DNA from: Anaerolineales bacterium UBA6055
GTDB taxonomy: Bacteria > Chloroflexota > Anaerolineae > Aggregatilineales > Phototrophicaceae
Length of the DNA stretch: 58,940 bases
NCBI GenBank assembly: GCA_002428985.1
Contig: DIYL01000038.1
Location: 209,302 to 268,241 of the forward strand
Reading direction: 5' to 3'
In this document: positions 43,778 to 52,997 of the stretch, piece after piece
How positions within the stretch are numbered: position 1 is the stretch's first letter
How the letters are laid out: every line of letters starts with the position of its first letter
Notes under the pieces: model-generated
The model's input: only the letters and a program-made list of their open reading frames with translations
What the model was told of the DNA's origin: nothing
The model's database searches: none
Program-made: the position numbers and the translations under genes

Positions 43778-43948
43778 CTAAGCACGAACATTTGAGAGTA
43801 CCATCAGGATAAACCGTGTAATACGATTTTTACGCTTCGGTTTTTGTCCGTGTGAATGATCATGCCCTTGTATACGAATACCATGTTGTTCTTGGCTATG
43901 GTGTGTATACGCTACCGTATACAGCTCTTGTTGGCTCTTTAAATCCAT
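43778..43948 (-). CDS. His-rich mini-protein divergent from LysR
   Basis: 56 residues, ATG 43948 to TAG 43778. It is hydrophilic with clustered His (THHSQEQHG, GHDHSHG), then a basic patch (KPKRKNR) and a hydrophobic end (RFILMVLSNVRA). The GHDHSHG cluster suggests metal binding. It stands divergent from the LysR gene across 134 bp, the standard position of a LysR target. No family recognised. Ribosome-binding site weak. Confidence 0.45.
   Translation of the reverse strand: MDLKSQQELYTVAYTHHSQEQHGIRIQGHDHSHGQKPKRKNRITRFILMVLSNVRA
43904..43923. repeat. GTATAC inverted repeats
   Basis: TGTATAC (43904-43910), GCTACC, GTATACA (43917-43923): perfect 7-bp arms within the start of the His-rich gene, with another TGTATACG at about 43869. 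A possible regulator binding site overlapping coding DNA. Confidence 0.35.
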
Positions 43949-44082
43949 TATGATTTTCTTTCGTCTGTTCTGCTATTTGGATTAATTGCAGTATATCCGA
44001 AAAAAACCTTTTGATAATCATGAAGTATCTGAACAGTTTTTTCATATATACTGAACAAAATGATGTGAAGGACAGCCAATCC

Positions 44083-44985
44083 ATGAATTTACAAAGCCTA
44101 CGTGTATTTATCACCGCCGCCTATTCAGACAGTCTAACCGCAGCCGCCGAGCAGTTATTATATGCCCCATCCACTGTTACCATGCACATCCGGCAATTAG
44201 AAGCGGAGTGGGGTGTGAAATTATTCGAAAAAGATGGACGGTCAGTCAAGCTCACATCAGATGGTGTTGCGTTATTAGCCAAAGCCAAAACAGTCCTTGA
44301 GCAAGTTGATTTGCTCCAGCATAATGTGCGCGAATTAGAAAAAGGCAAAGCCGGACACCTTAACTTTGCAGCGATTGAACCCGTGGGGAGTTGGCGTGTT
44401 GCGCCGCTTTTAGCAGACTTCGCCCGCGACCGTCCACTATTGCAGATTAATATGGAGATGGGCAACAAATATTCGATTTGTGAGCGTGTGTTAGAGGGTC
44501 ATATCGACTTTGGCATCATGCAAGACCCCGGCCCCAAGGGGAATGTATTCTTCGAACCACTATATATGGAGAAGATGCGCCTCCTCATACGTGATGACCA
44601 CCCACTCGCCAAAGAAGACGCAATCAGTGTTGAACAACTCCGTAATGAACGCCTCGTCTTCACAGAGACAATTATTTCGTATCGCACTGTGATCCAGCAT
44701 GGGCTGACGTACTATCGAGGCAATAACCCGTATGCAGGGATTGAATTGAACAGCATCCAAGCAGCCTTCACATTCGTGAACTGTGGTATTGGGATAGCTG
44801 TCATGCCAGAGATTTGCATCACACCACCGCCACCCAATACCGTTGTGCGCCCAATTATCGAATCCGACTTTGAGATGACAATTGGGCTCGTCTTCAAGTT
44901 TATTGATATGCCCCGCCCAAAAGTCCTTGAGGACTTTATCGACGTGCTAAGAGATAACCTACGGACGATTCAGCCCTTATTATGA
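44083..44985 (+). CDS. LysR-family transcription regulator
   Basis: 300 residues from ATG 44083 (AAGGA upstream); the longer frame from 44011 is not family-like. LysR HTH at 1-60 (MNLQSLRVFITAAYSDSLTAAAEQLLYAPSTVTMHIRQLE is split in the family as helix, turn, helix) and a two-lobed effector domain (FAAIEPVGSWRVAPLLADF, DFGIMQDPGP, GIGIAVMPEI). Divergent from the His-rich mini-gene, a likely target. Its end overlaps the convergent M3 peptidase gene by 6 bp. Inducer unknown. Confidence 0.92.
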   Translation: MNLQSLRVFITAAYSDSLTAAAEQLLYAPSTVTMHIRQLEAEWGVKLFEKDGRSVKLTSDGVALLAKAKTVLEQVDLLQHNVRELEKGKAGHLNFAAIEPVGSWRVAPLLADFARDRPLLQINMEMGNKYSICERVLEGHIDFGIMQDPGPKGNVFFEPLYMEKMRLLIRDDHPLAKEDAISVEQLRNERLVFTETIISYRTVIQHGLTYYRGNNPYAGIELNSIQAAFTFVNCGIGIAVMPEICITPPPPNTVVRPIIESDFEMTIGLVFKFIDMPRPKVLEDFIDVLRDNLRTIQPLL

Positions 44986-46707
44986 GAGCTTCGCTTTCCA
45001 TGCATCGATTTGTTCGTTCATCAGATCAACGGCCTGTTGCAATGTATCGGCATCAAATGCCAACTTCGCACCGACCGAACCAAATAGCTCAGGAAGCGAT
45101 ACACGATTACCCAATTTCAATCCACCCCGATAGGCTTCAAGTGCATCGGTAGCATTCTCTAATGAATTCGCCCATACTTGAATCGCACCCAGTTGTGCTA
45201 GCGCATATTCAATATAATAGAACGGATACGAGAAGATGTGTTGTTTACGATGCCAACCTGTCGCAACCCAATCCTCTAATCCACTGTAATCGACACCCGG
45301 ACTAAATCGCATCCATATGTCTGTCCACGCTTTATCACATTCTGCTGGATCAGATGCTAGGTCATGGTTGGTATATGCCCAATGCTGGAACAAGACGACA
45401 ACCGCTTGATATGACCAACTCTGCAATGCACCTTCCAATTGGTCGATGAGATAATAGGCTAAGGCTTCTTCACTGAAAAACCCGCCTTTTTCGTCTAGTA
45501 AATACGGCAATGCCAATAATTCCATCGACATCGACGCGACTTCAGCAAATTCAAATGGATAGGAACGAACACCAATTCGTGGTTCGTTGGATGTGTAAAA
45601 TGCATGAAAGGCATGCCCTGCCTCATGAAGTACAGTCCCTATATCCGAGATTTGCTTGGTCGCATTACCGAAGATAAACGCACCTTTCGACACAGGTAAA
45701 CTCGCACAATATGCTCCGGGGCGTTTGCCCTTGCTATTTTCGAGCGATAACCATTGGTTATCATCCATCGTCTTGAAGAATCCACCCAACTCGCCATCGA
45801 GTTGATCGAATACAGCATTTGACTTTGTGATGAGTTGTCTACCATCATCGTATAGATTGACCTCTGGGCGTTGATCAAGTTCGGGTTCCGCATCGTGTGG
45901 TTCAATGACGGTATCCCACGGGCGCAACGTCTCCAATCCCATCCATTGTCGACGATTCTCACGGATTTTAGCAACCACGGGTACAACCACTTGCTCAAGT
46001 GCTTCGCAGAAGGCAATCGAATCTTCGGGGTTATAATCCGTGCGTTGACGCGCCCGCCACGCATACTCACGGTAATTTTCTAAATCGAGATTTTCGTATT
46101 GTTGTTTGCGGATGTCCATCAACTGCACCCAAATACCGTTGATCGTTTCGCGGTCTTGTAGGCGACGGTCAGCAACTGCGCGCCACGCCTGCTCACGCAC
46201 ATCGCGATCAGCATCAGCATTATACTTTTTCATCTCGACGAGCGTTTTGTCTTCGCCATCCCACTCCACGCTCTGGCTACCATAAACTTTGCCATATTCC
46301 CGTGCTATCTCGTTCTCTTTGACATCGAGTGGCAAATTCACCTCCGCAAAAATTTCGGCTAACATCTGCATCTGCTTGAGCGTAATGTCTAAGCCATCAG
46401 GGGTTAATCCGCTTTCAAGAAGTTTTTTCTGGAGTTTATTTTGCGCAGTTTGTAATGGCGGATAGACAGTGCTCATGAAGTTATTGAGTGCTTTTTCAGC
46501 ATCTTTATCATTAGCATCTAGATTACTAGTGATGCTAAACCATGTGAATGTCTCGGAAAAAGTGCTATAGAGTGCCGTCCAATCAGCTAACCAGCCATCT
46601 ACATTATCGGTTGTTAAATCAACTGCTTCAAGTTTGTCATAATGCGGTTGATAGTGTTCCCATGTCCACTCACGCGCGACCTCAAACGGTTGGGGTAAAG
46701 TTGTCAT
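44980..46707 (-). CDS. M3-family oligoendopeptidase (PepF-like)
   Basis: 575 residues. Zinc site HEAGHAFHAF (HExxH) near residue 360 with the third ligand Glu about 26 residues later in EVASMSMELLALP. N-terminal helical oligopeptidase_N region (NLDANDKDAEKAL) matches the M3B subgroup. Cuts short peptides in the cytoplasm. Full length, no signal peptide. Convergent with LysR by 6 bp. Confidence 0.93.
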   Translation of the reverse strand: MTTLPQPFEVAREWTWEHYQPHYDKLEAVDLTTDNVDGWLADWTALYSTFSETFTWFSITSNLDANDKDAEKALNNFMSTVYPPLQTAQNKLQKKLLESGLTPDGLDITLKQMQMLAEIFAEVNLPLDVKENEIAREYGKVYGSQSVEWDGEDKTLVEMKKYNADADRDVREQAWRAVADRRLQDRETINGIWVQLMDIRKQQYENLDLENYREYAWRARQRTDYNPEDSIAFCEALEQVVVPVVAKIRENRRQWMGLETLRPWDTVIEPHDAEPELDQRPEVNLYDDGRQLITKSNAVFDQLDGELGGFFKTMDDNQWLSLENSKGKRPGAYCASLPVSKGAFIFGNATKQISDIGTVLHEAGHAFHAFYTSNEPRIGVRSYPFEFAEVASMSMELLALPYLLDEKGGFFSEEALAYYLIDQLEGALQSWSYQAVVVLFQHWAYTNHDLASDPAECDKAWTDIWMRFSPGVDYSGLEDWVATGWHRKQHIFSYPFYYIEYALAQLGAIQVWANSLENATDALEAYRGGLKLGNRVSLPELFGSVGAKLAFDADTLQQAVDLMNEQIDAWKAKLS

Positions 46708-46769
46708 ATATCGCCCTTCAAAATATTTTCAACAATTGAACTATTTTATCATCGGTTAAACTATGTAGT

Positions 46770-46886
46770 ATGGATGTTTATAGAAGACTTATTGTTAGGT
46801 TTGGTGTCTCGCGAAAACTCGATATGAATCGTGCGGGATTGCTCCGACAATATCGCATAACAAATGGCGAACCCAAGGATGTCTAA
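46770..46886 (+). CDS. possible 38-residue mini-ORF
   Basis: ATG 46770 to TAA 46886, a basic hydrophilic peptide (RRLIVRFGVSRKLDMNRAG). No ribosome-binding site and no family. Could be chance or a decayed fragment in the 286-bp gap before the M42 peptidase. Confidence 0.15.
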   Translation: MDVYRRLIVRFGVSRKLDMNRAGLLRQYRITNGEPKDV

Positions 46887-46993
46887 ATCTATAGTGTTTG
46901 GTGTCATGAGTGGAAGACTGCATCCCCCAACATTTCCAAAAACACGCTACAATAGGAAGCACGATTGATTTTGAGATGTTAGGAGTTTGTACT

Positions 46994-47971
46994 GTGCTTG
47001 AATTGACAAAAAAGCTGGTCGAGACATGGGGTCCGTCCGGTTATGAACATCGCATCCGTGAAGTTATCCGCGAAGAGATTGCTGATCTTGCTGATGAAAT
47101 TTATGTTGATGGACTCGGTAATCTGATTTGTCGTGTGGGCAGTGGCGGTAAAAAGGTGCTCATCGCCGCCCATATGGACGAAATTGGTCTAATGGCAAAT
47201 TATCAAGAACCCGAAAGTGGTTATCTGCGCTTCACCAATATCGGCGGGCTACGTACCGATACCCTCAATGGCAACCGTGTATTGTTCGAAGATGGTACAG
47301 TCGGTGTCATCGCAGTTCAGAGTGGCGGTGGTAAAAAATTAGATGACTTCTACATTGATGTTGAAGGCGAAAGTGGCGAAAACGCAACCCCCGTCGGACA
47401 ACCTGCTGGCTTTATGCGTGAGATGCAAGTCCGTGGTAATCGTGTCGTCGCAAAATCACTCGATGATCGTATCGGATGTGTTGTCGCGATTGAAGCGATG
47501 CGTAAACTCAATAAAGAAGCACCGAACGAAGTCTATTTTGCGTTCACAGTTCAGGAAGAAGTTGGTTTACGTGGTGCAAAAACTGCCGCGCAAGGCGTTC
47601 ATCCCGATGTCGGTATCGCGCTTGATGTTACCGGAACAGGGGATCAAATCCGTGGACGTAAAATGATGGTCAGCCTTGGTGGTGGTGCGGCTATTAAAGT
47701 CCATGACCCTGGTCTAATCGTCCCACCTGCGATTAAAAACTGGATGATTGATCGTTGCGAAGCCGATGGTATCCCTTATCAACTCGAATTGCTTGCAGGT
47801 GGAACAACCGATGCGTCAGCCATCCAACTTGCCGATGCGGGTGTTCCCAGTGGTTGTATCTCAATCCCAACCCGTTACATTCATACCACCAGCGAAACTG
47901 CTGATGTCGACGATATTCAAGCGTGCATTGATCTATTGGTCGGTCTGGTATCTAACGAAATTGAGATATAG
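46994..47971 (+). CDS. M42-family aminopeptidase (glutamyl aminopeptidase-like)
   Basis: 325 residues from GTG 46994, chosen because AGGAG lies 9 nt upstream and the protein then starts at the family N-terminus (LELTKKLVETWGPSGYE). Two-metal site: AAHMDEIGLM (His, Asp), SLDDRIGC (Asp), VQEEVGLRGA (Glu pair), ALDVTGTGD (Asp) and IPTRYIHTTSE near the end (His). Removes N-terminal residues from peptides. Often a large dodecameric enzyme. Ends next to a 10-bp hairpin. Confidence 0.93.
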   Translation: MLELTKKLVETWGPSGYEHRIREVIREEIADLADEIYVDGLGNLICRVGSGGKKVLIAAHMDEIGLMANYQEPESGYLRFTNIGGLRTDTLNGNRVLFEDGTVGVIAVQSGGGKKLDDFYIDVEGESGENATPVGQPAGFMREMQVRGNRVVAKSLDDRIGCVVAIEAMRKLNKEAPNEVYFAFTVQEEVGLRGAKTAAQGVHPDVGIALDVTGTGDQIRGRKMMVSLGGGAAIKVHDPGLIVPPAIKNWMIDRCEADGIPYQLELLAGGTTDASAIQLADAGVPSGCISIPTRYIHTTSETADVDDIQACIDLLVGLVSNEIEI

Positions 47972-48000
47972 TTCAGTTAATGTAAGCTATATACTGACTA

Positions 48001-48026
48001 TTGGGGCGGTATATTGACCGTCCCAA
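48001..48026. terminator. 10-bp hairpin between M42 gene and DUF433 gene
   Basis: TTGGGGCGGT (48001-48010) / ACCGTCCCAA (48017-48026) with one mismatch and a 6-nt loop. It ends exactly where the GTG of the DUF433 gene begins. It may terminate the peptidase transcript or be the operator of the toxin-antitoxin-like pair. Confidence 0.45.
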
Positions 48027-48344
48027 GTGTGGAACAGAGAAATTGACACCATCCAAAGTATCAATTTAATCGTCACGAACCCGAATGTTCGCAATGGCAG
48101 ACCTTGTATTGGTGGAACGAGTTTGCGGATCACAGATGTTTTCATGGCGAATATATTTCATAATCGCTCTCCATGTCAAATAGCAAGTGACTATAGTATT
48201 TCACTAGCACAAGTTCATGCCGCACTCGCCTATTATTACCAGCATAAGGACACACTAGATACTGATATTCGTCAACAACTAGAGACTGCGCGTCAATTTA
48301 AGGATAATGCTGGTGACAACCGAAAGACTTCGCTTTTACCTTGA
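48027..48344 (+). CDS. DUF433-family antitoxin-like protein
   Basis: 105 residues from GTG 48027; this start is uncertain, as it directly follows a hairpin. The family core is clear: LIVTNPNVRNGRPCIGGTSL, RITDVFMANIFHN, IASDYSISLAQVHAALAYYYQHKD. DUF433 is a small winged-helix-like domain paired with PIN-like toxins. Overlaps the DUF5615 gene by 38 bp, so translation is coupled. Confidence 0.85.
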   Translation: MWNREIDTIQSINLIVTNPNVRNGRPCIGGTSLRITDVFMANIFHNRSPCQIASDYSISLAQVHAALAYYYQHKDTLDTDIRQQLETARQFKDNAGDNRKTSLLP

Positions 48345-48654
48345 CGAAAATGTTCCTACCGCAATTGCCTCACAACTCCAAAGCCGAGGTATAGATGCCA
48401 TCACAGTTAGAGATTTACAATTATTAGGCGATGAAGACCTCAATCATTTACAGCGTGCTACATCTATGAGGCGAGTTTTGTGTACACATGATAGTGATTT
48501 TTTGCAGTTGGCGAACGATGGTGTATCGCATACAGGAATCATTTTTGGTCAGCAGGACAAGCACTATATCGGCGAGCGGGTCAAGTTTTTGGAGCTAGTT
48601 CATTCTGTTTATGTACCCGATGATATGATCAATACTATTGAATTTTTACAATAA
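48307..48654 (+). CDS. DUF5615-family PIN-like protein (toxin-like)
   Basis: 115 residues. FYLDENVPTAIASQL at the start (Asp-Glu acid pair), DLQLLGDEDLNHLQRA, and VLCTHDSDFLQLA (Asp pair) are the PIN-like acidic motifs. The DUF433/DUF5615 pair is a widespread presumed type II toxin-antitoxin arrangement, with an RNA-cleaving toxin as the hypothesis. ATG 48307 lies within the DUF433 gene. Confidence 0.85.
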   Translation: MLVTTERLRFYLDENVPTAIASQLQSRGIDAITVRDLQLLGDEDLNHLQRATSMRRVLCTHDSDFLQLANDGVSHTGIIFGQQDKHYIGERVKFLELVHSVYVPDDMINTIEFLQ

Positions 48655-48672
48655 ACTAGGAGTTAATACCCA

Positions 48673-49653
48673 ATGAAAGCCGTTTTATGTAAAGAATTTG
48701 GCACGCCCGATAAACTTGTTGTTGAAGACATTGAAAGCCCCTCCGTTAAAGGTGGCGAAGTCAAAATTCGTGTACGCGCCTGTGGTGTTAACTTTCCTGA
48801 TGTCCTAATCATTCAGGGGCTTTATCAGATGCAACCCCCATTCCCATTCAGCCCGGGCATGGAAGTATCCGGTGATGTCATTGAAGTCGGCGCAGGGGTC
48901 GATAATGTCAAAATCGGCGATCGCGTCATTGCCCTGCCACAATATGGCGGTTTTGCCGAAGAGGTCATCGTACCTGCGATGATGGTGCTACCAATGCCCG
49001 AAAATATGAGCTATGAAGATGGAGCCGGTTTTCAAGTAGTCTATGGCACATCACATGTTGCACTCGAACAACGCGCTAAGTTACAGGAAGGTGAAACCTT
49101 ACTAGTGTTAGGTGCCGCTGGTGGTGTCGGTCTTACAGCAGTTGAACTCGGCAAATTGATGGGTGCAAAGGTGATTGCCGCAGCCAGCACACCCGAAAAA
49201 CTAGCCCTCACCCAACAATATGGTGCCGATGAAATCATCCAATACACAACAGAAAATTTGAAAGATCGCATCAAAGAGTTAACCAACGGCAAAGGCGCAG
49301 ATGTCATTTATGATCCGGTCGGGGGTGATGTTTTTGATGTTGCCGTGCGTCGCACCGCATGGGAAGGACGCTATTTGGTCATCGGCTTCACCAGCGGACG
49401 TATCCCAGAATTGCCTGCCAATATCGCCCTGCTGAAAAACGCATCGCTAGTTGGTGTTTTCTGGGGTGGATACTTGTTAAATAACCCAACTGTACTGGTC
49501 AACTCATTCCAAAAATTACTAGGTTGGTACGCCGAAGGCAAACTCAAACCACATATTCACAAAACATTCCCGATTGACGATGCTCCCTCGGCTATCCTCG
49601 AATTAATGGAGCGGCGGGCGATGGGTAAAGTTTTGGTCACGATGGACAGTTAA
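48673..49653 (+). CDS. NADPH:quinone oxidoreductase-like (zinc-free MDR)
   Basis: 326 residues. GroES-like half (KIRVRACGVNFPDVLIIQG, PFPFSPGMEVSGDV) and NAD(P)-binding Rossmann half with LGAAGGVGLTAVELGKLMGA. No Zn-binding Cys pairs. Reduces quinones or enones with NADPH. Cytoplasmic. Start 18 nt after the DUF5615 stop, so a shared transcript is possible. Confidence 0.93.
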   Translation: MKAVLCKEFGTPDKLVVEDIESPSVKGGEVKIRVRACGVNFPDVLIIQGLYQMQPPFPFSPGMEVSGDVIEVGAGVDNVKIGDRVIALPQYGGFAEEVIVPAMMVLPMPENMSYEDGAGFQVVYGTSHVALEQRAKLQEGETLLVLGAAGGVGLTAVELGKLMGAKVIAAASTPEKLALTQQYGADEIIQYTTENLKDRIKELTNGKGADVIYDPVGGDVFDVAVRRTAWEGRYLVIGFTSGRIPELPANIALLKNASLVGVFWGGYLLNNPTVLVNSFQKLLGWYAEGKLKPHIHKTFPIDDAPSAILELMERRAMGKVLVTMDS

Positions 49654-49781
49654 GACTGTTTTTCATAACGTAGCATGTCCATTGAGAAATCATAGGTAAA
49701 TCAGCCAACTTAGCCACTCGATTATCTTTATGATAGATAATATCAAAAGCTCGATTACTACACCTAGACAAGGCGATGATT

Positions 49782-51719
49782 ATGTCACTATCTCAGACAC
49801 TGATGCTAGTTGGTATTTTTCTTGGTTTATCACTCATTACGGTTGCACAAGATCACCCAGAACTGCATAGCTTATACTCTGATAATGTTGTACCGATAGC
49901 ACAATTTGGTTGGGGTATTCCATACGATGCAGTATACACACCAGACAGCCAACACGTTGCGATTGCAACAGGTGCAGGTGTCACTTTTTATGATCACAAT
50001 CTAGCTGAAGTTCGATATATAGATACCTACGACCATTCTCCTGAAGTGATTGCTATCAGCCCTAATGGTGAGATTCTTGCAACAGGAAGTAACAATGTCT
50101 ATCTCTGGGATATTGAGACAGGGCAACACATAGACACGCTAATAACTGGATATAAAGTTTCGGATATTGCTTTTAGCTCAGATGGGACTCAAATAGCAGT
50201 CAGCAAGATTCGGTCAACTCGTGAGATGAATGGTATCTTAATTTTTGAAACAGCATCTGGGCGCATACAACATCATCTTAAACCTACTTCTAATACTCTA
50301 TTTCAACAAATTGCTTTTGGCTTCGATAATCAGTATCTGCTTGCGATTGACTGTTGTCATGCAGGGATTTTAGGTTCGATTGACATCGAGACACAAGAAA
50401 TACAGCAATTAATCGGGAGTGAAGCATTCACCGTCTCATCTAATGAAAGTAAAATCATCTCATTCACAAACGGCTGGACAATACTGGAAAACATAGAAAT
50501 CCCAGTCGAACCATCTGCTAGCATCTCCCATCCATCACGGTTTGCCCGCGCCATCAGTCCGATTAATGATGATGGATTATTTTCAGGTGTATTAGAAAAT
50601 GGAGATTATGGGCAATGGGATAGCAACTCACTTAATCCAGTGAGCTCAGGAGCACTGGATTTTCAACCATATATAGCTGCTATAAGTCCCGATGGTACAT
50701 GGTTCACTGCAATTTCTCGTGATGGTTTGATTATATCCCTAAATATAGAGACGGGTGAACAGACAACTGAAACATATCTATATACTCGACCTGACGTATT
50801 AGCATTGGTTGGCGATCGAGTATTCTTCGTCACCAATCAACAACAACTGGCGCAATGGAATATATGGACAAATGAATATCAAGTTTACGATAATCTGCCA
50901 GATAATATCGCACGTCTGATTGTAGGAGGGGCAGAGATATATGTCGCAACTCAAGATGGAACAATTCATCGTTTAAGCCCATTCGATCTGACAGATAGTT
51001 CGATACTTTTTGAACAACCCAATACACGTATTATTTCAATGTCGGTACAAACTGAGGGAGATTTATACGTAGTTGTTTGTGAGTATGGTGAAGGAAAATT
51101 ACTCCGTTTAGATGCAACCACGGGACAATCACTCGGTTTTTATCCTGATTTTGAGGCTGACGAAGCCACACTACCCAGCATCGACTTACCTCTTTGTAAT
51201 GGAGAAATTATAGCGAAACCCAATACGATCTTCTATCAATCTGGAGGCTCTCAATATCAATTTGATGGACAACATGCAAATACGGTTACACGAACCCAAA
51301 TTCCGTTACATTACACCATACTCCATGTAGATGCTAATCCATTTACATTCATACACAAAAGTGGAGCATTTTATAAGTCATCATCTCACCTGACTTTATT
51401 AACAAGCCATGCATATGACATCACAGCATTTGTTCACTTTGAATCATCAGGGTTGGTTGCCTCATCTGCTTGTTATGACTATTTAGTTTACGGTAACGAC
51501 TATTATTGTTATGGTGTAGATATGACTGCAACCGATACTCGGCTTAATAGAAGAACCTCGCTTAACAGTCATAGTAGAACTGTCAGACAAATTATTCCTC
51601 ACCCATACTTACAGATATTTGTCAGTCTAAGTGAAGATGGGACAATTATCGTTTGGGGTGCACCGATTGAGTCGCAAGTCATGCGTCGTGAAGGATTACT
51701 TGGATTAAAGTCCGGTTGA
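49782..51719 (+). CDS. secreted WD40-like beta-propeller protein
   Basis: 645 residues from ATG 49782, favoured over 49776 because AAGG is 8 nt upstream. Signal peptide (LMLVGIFLGLSLITVAQ), then WD/YVTN-like blades: SPNGEILATGSNNVYLWDIETG, FSSDGTQIAVSKI, SPDGTWFTAISRDGLI, DGTIIVWGA near the end. Two propellers could fit the length. Extracellular binding scaffold, target unknown. Single gene. Confidence 0.75.
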   Translation: MSLSQTLMLVGIFLGLSLITVAQDHPELHSLYSDNVVPIAQFGWGIPYDAVYTPDSQHVAIATGAGVTFYDHNLAEVRYIDTYDHSPEVIAISPNGEILATGSNNVYLWDIETGQHIDTLITGYKVSDIAFSSDGTQIAVSKIRSTREMNGILIFETASGRIQHHLKPTSNTLFQQIAFGFDNQYLLAIDCCHAGILGSIDIETQEIQQLIGSEAFTVSSNESKIISFTNGWTILENIEIPVEPSASISHPSRFARAISPINDDGLFSGVLENGDYGQWDSNSLNPVSSGALDFQPYIAAISPDGTWFTAISRDGLIISLNIETGEQTTETYLYTRPDVLALVGDRVFFVTNQQQLAQWNIWTNEYQVYDNLPDNIARLIVGGAEIYVATQDGTIHRLSPFDLTDSSILFEQPNTRIISMSVQTEGDLYVVVCEYGEGKLLRLDATTGQSLGFYPDFEADEATLPSIDLPLCNGEIIAKPNTIFYQSGGSQYQFDGQHANTVTRTQIPLHYTILHVDANPFTFIHKSGAFYKSSSHLTLLTSHAYDITAFVHFESSGLVASSACYDYLVYGNDYYCYGVDMTATDTRLNRRTSLNSHSRTVRQIIPHPYLQIFVSLSEDGTIIVWGAPIESQVMRREGLLGLKSG

Positions 51720-51795
51720 TAGATTGCGTGTACAATACCATTATAACCATATTAACTCTCTGCATATCCACTCATCAAGAAGAAGTAGACATAAT

Positions 51796-52914
51796 ATGAA
51801 ATATACTCAGTTTGACCTTGAAGTCTTTTTCGCAAAATATGAATTTTCTGCACCCTATTTGCTGTGTAGCTCCGATTGTGAGGCGATGTCTATCGGCGAG
51901 CTATTATCATTAGACGATGGTGCAATTGAGGATTTTCATAATCACTGGTTAGGTTATACCGAAGCCCCCGGCGACCCTGAACTACGTCAACTCGTCGCCA
52001 GCCGTTACAATAAGTTATCCGATAAAAACATCATCATTCTATCTGGGGCACAAGAAGGCATTCAACTCTTCTCACAGACTTTACTCCAACCAGATGACCA
52101 TGTGATCGTCATGTTTCCCGCCTATCAATCCCTTTATCAAATGGCGACAGATATAGGCTGTGAAGTCACTCATTGGCGGCTTGCTGACAATGAAGAGAAT
52201 GTCTGGTCACTCGACCTCGATTTTTTGCGTGACAATATCCGTGAAAACACCCGTGCTGTCTTCATCAATACCCCACACAATCCAACCGGATTTGTCGTAC
52301 CTGATGCGATGCTTGAAGAGATTGTTACAATTTGCCGCGACCATAATCTCTATCTGTTCTCTGATGAAGTCTATCGCGAGCTAGAAGTAAACGATGCACC
52401 GAAAGCTATATCGGCGGCAGATAAATATGAGAAAGCCATCGCGTTAGGGGTGATGTCTAAAGCATACGGATTGGCAGGCTTGCGCATCGGATGGGTTGCT
52501 TCGCAGGACACAGATTTGTTGCAAGAACTCCTGAATCAGAAGTTTTATACAACCATCTGTAACAGTGCACCATCAGAGTTTTTGGCGAAAGTTGCCCTTA
52601 AGAATGCGGATACTTTGTTAGATCGTAATCGCACCATTATCGAATCGAATATCACGTCAATCAATCAATTTATCACAGATTACCCGAATCTGTTTCGTTG
52701 GAGTCCACCGCAAGCTGGGTCAATTGCCTTTCCGAGATTAGTTACAGAGACATCTTCAGAAGAGTTTTGTATTAATCTAGTTGAGTCTCACGGCGTTTTA
52801 CTGGCACCGTCTACCATGTTTGACTTTGGCACACACCATTTTCGACTCGGTTTAGGACGCAAAAACTTACCTGAATGCTTAGAACATCTTGCAGATTTTA
52901 TCGAACAAACCTAG
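51796..52914 (+). CDS. class I/II PLP-dependent aminotransferase
   Basis: 372 residues from ATG 51796; the longer frame from 51724 is not family-like. NTPHNPTGF (Asn-Pro-x-Gly core), LFSDEVYREL (Asp binding PLP nitrogen), GVMSKAYGLAGLRIGW (PLP Lys in SK) and FRLGLGRKNLP (carboxylate Arg) are all present. Transaminates an amino acid or alpha-keto acid; specificity unknown. Single gene before the STAND ATPase cluster. Confidence 0.93.
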   Translation: MKYTQFDLEVFFAKYEFSAPYLLCSSDCEAMSIGELLSLDDGAIEDFHNHWLGYTEAPGDPELRQLVASRYNKLSDKNIIILSGAQEGIQLFSQTLLQPDDHVIVMFPAYQSLYQMATDIGCEVTHWRLADNEENVWSLDLDFLRDNIRENTRAVFINTPHNPTGFVVPDAMLEEIVTICRDHNLYLFSDEVYRELEVNDAPKAISAADKYEKAIALGVMSKAYGLAGLRIGWVASQDTDLLQELLNQKFYTTICNSAPSEFLAKVALKNADTLLDRNRTIIESNITSINQFITDYPNLFRWSPPQAGSIAFPRLVTETSSEEFCINLVESHGVLLAPSTMFDFGTHHFRLGLGRKNLPECLEHLADFIEQT

Positions 52915-52997
52915 ATATAACGATAAACTCACATTCAGATAGCATTTTTCGCTTATACTTGAGTTAATAGGAAGAATACATATTCTACAGGTAACGG

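Noticed and set aside
43896..44114. 72-residue minus-strand frame over the LysR start
   Set aside because: No family, overlaps the LysR promoter and the better supported His-rich frame at 43778-43948.
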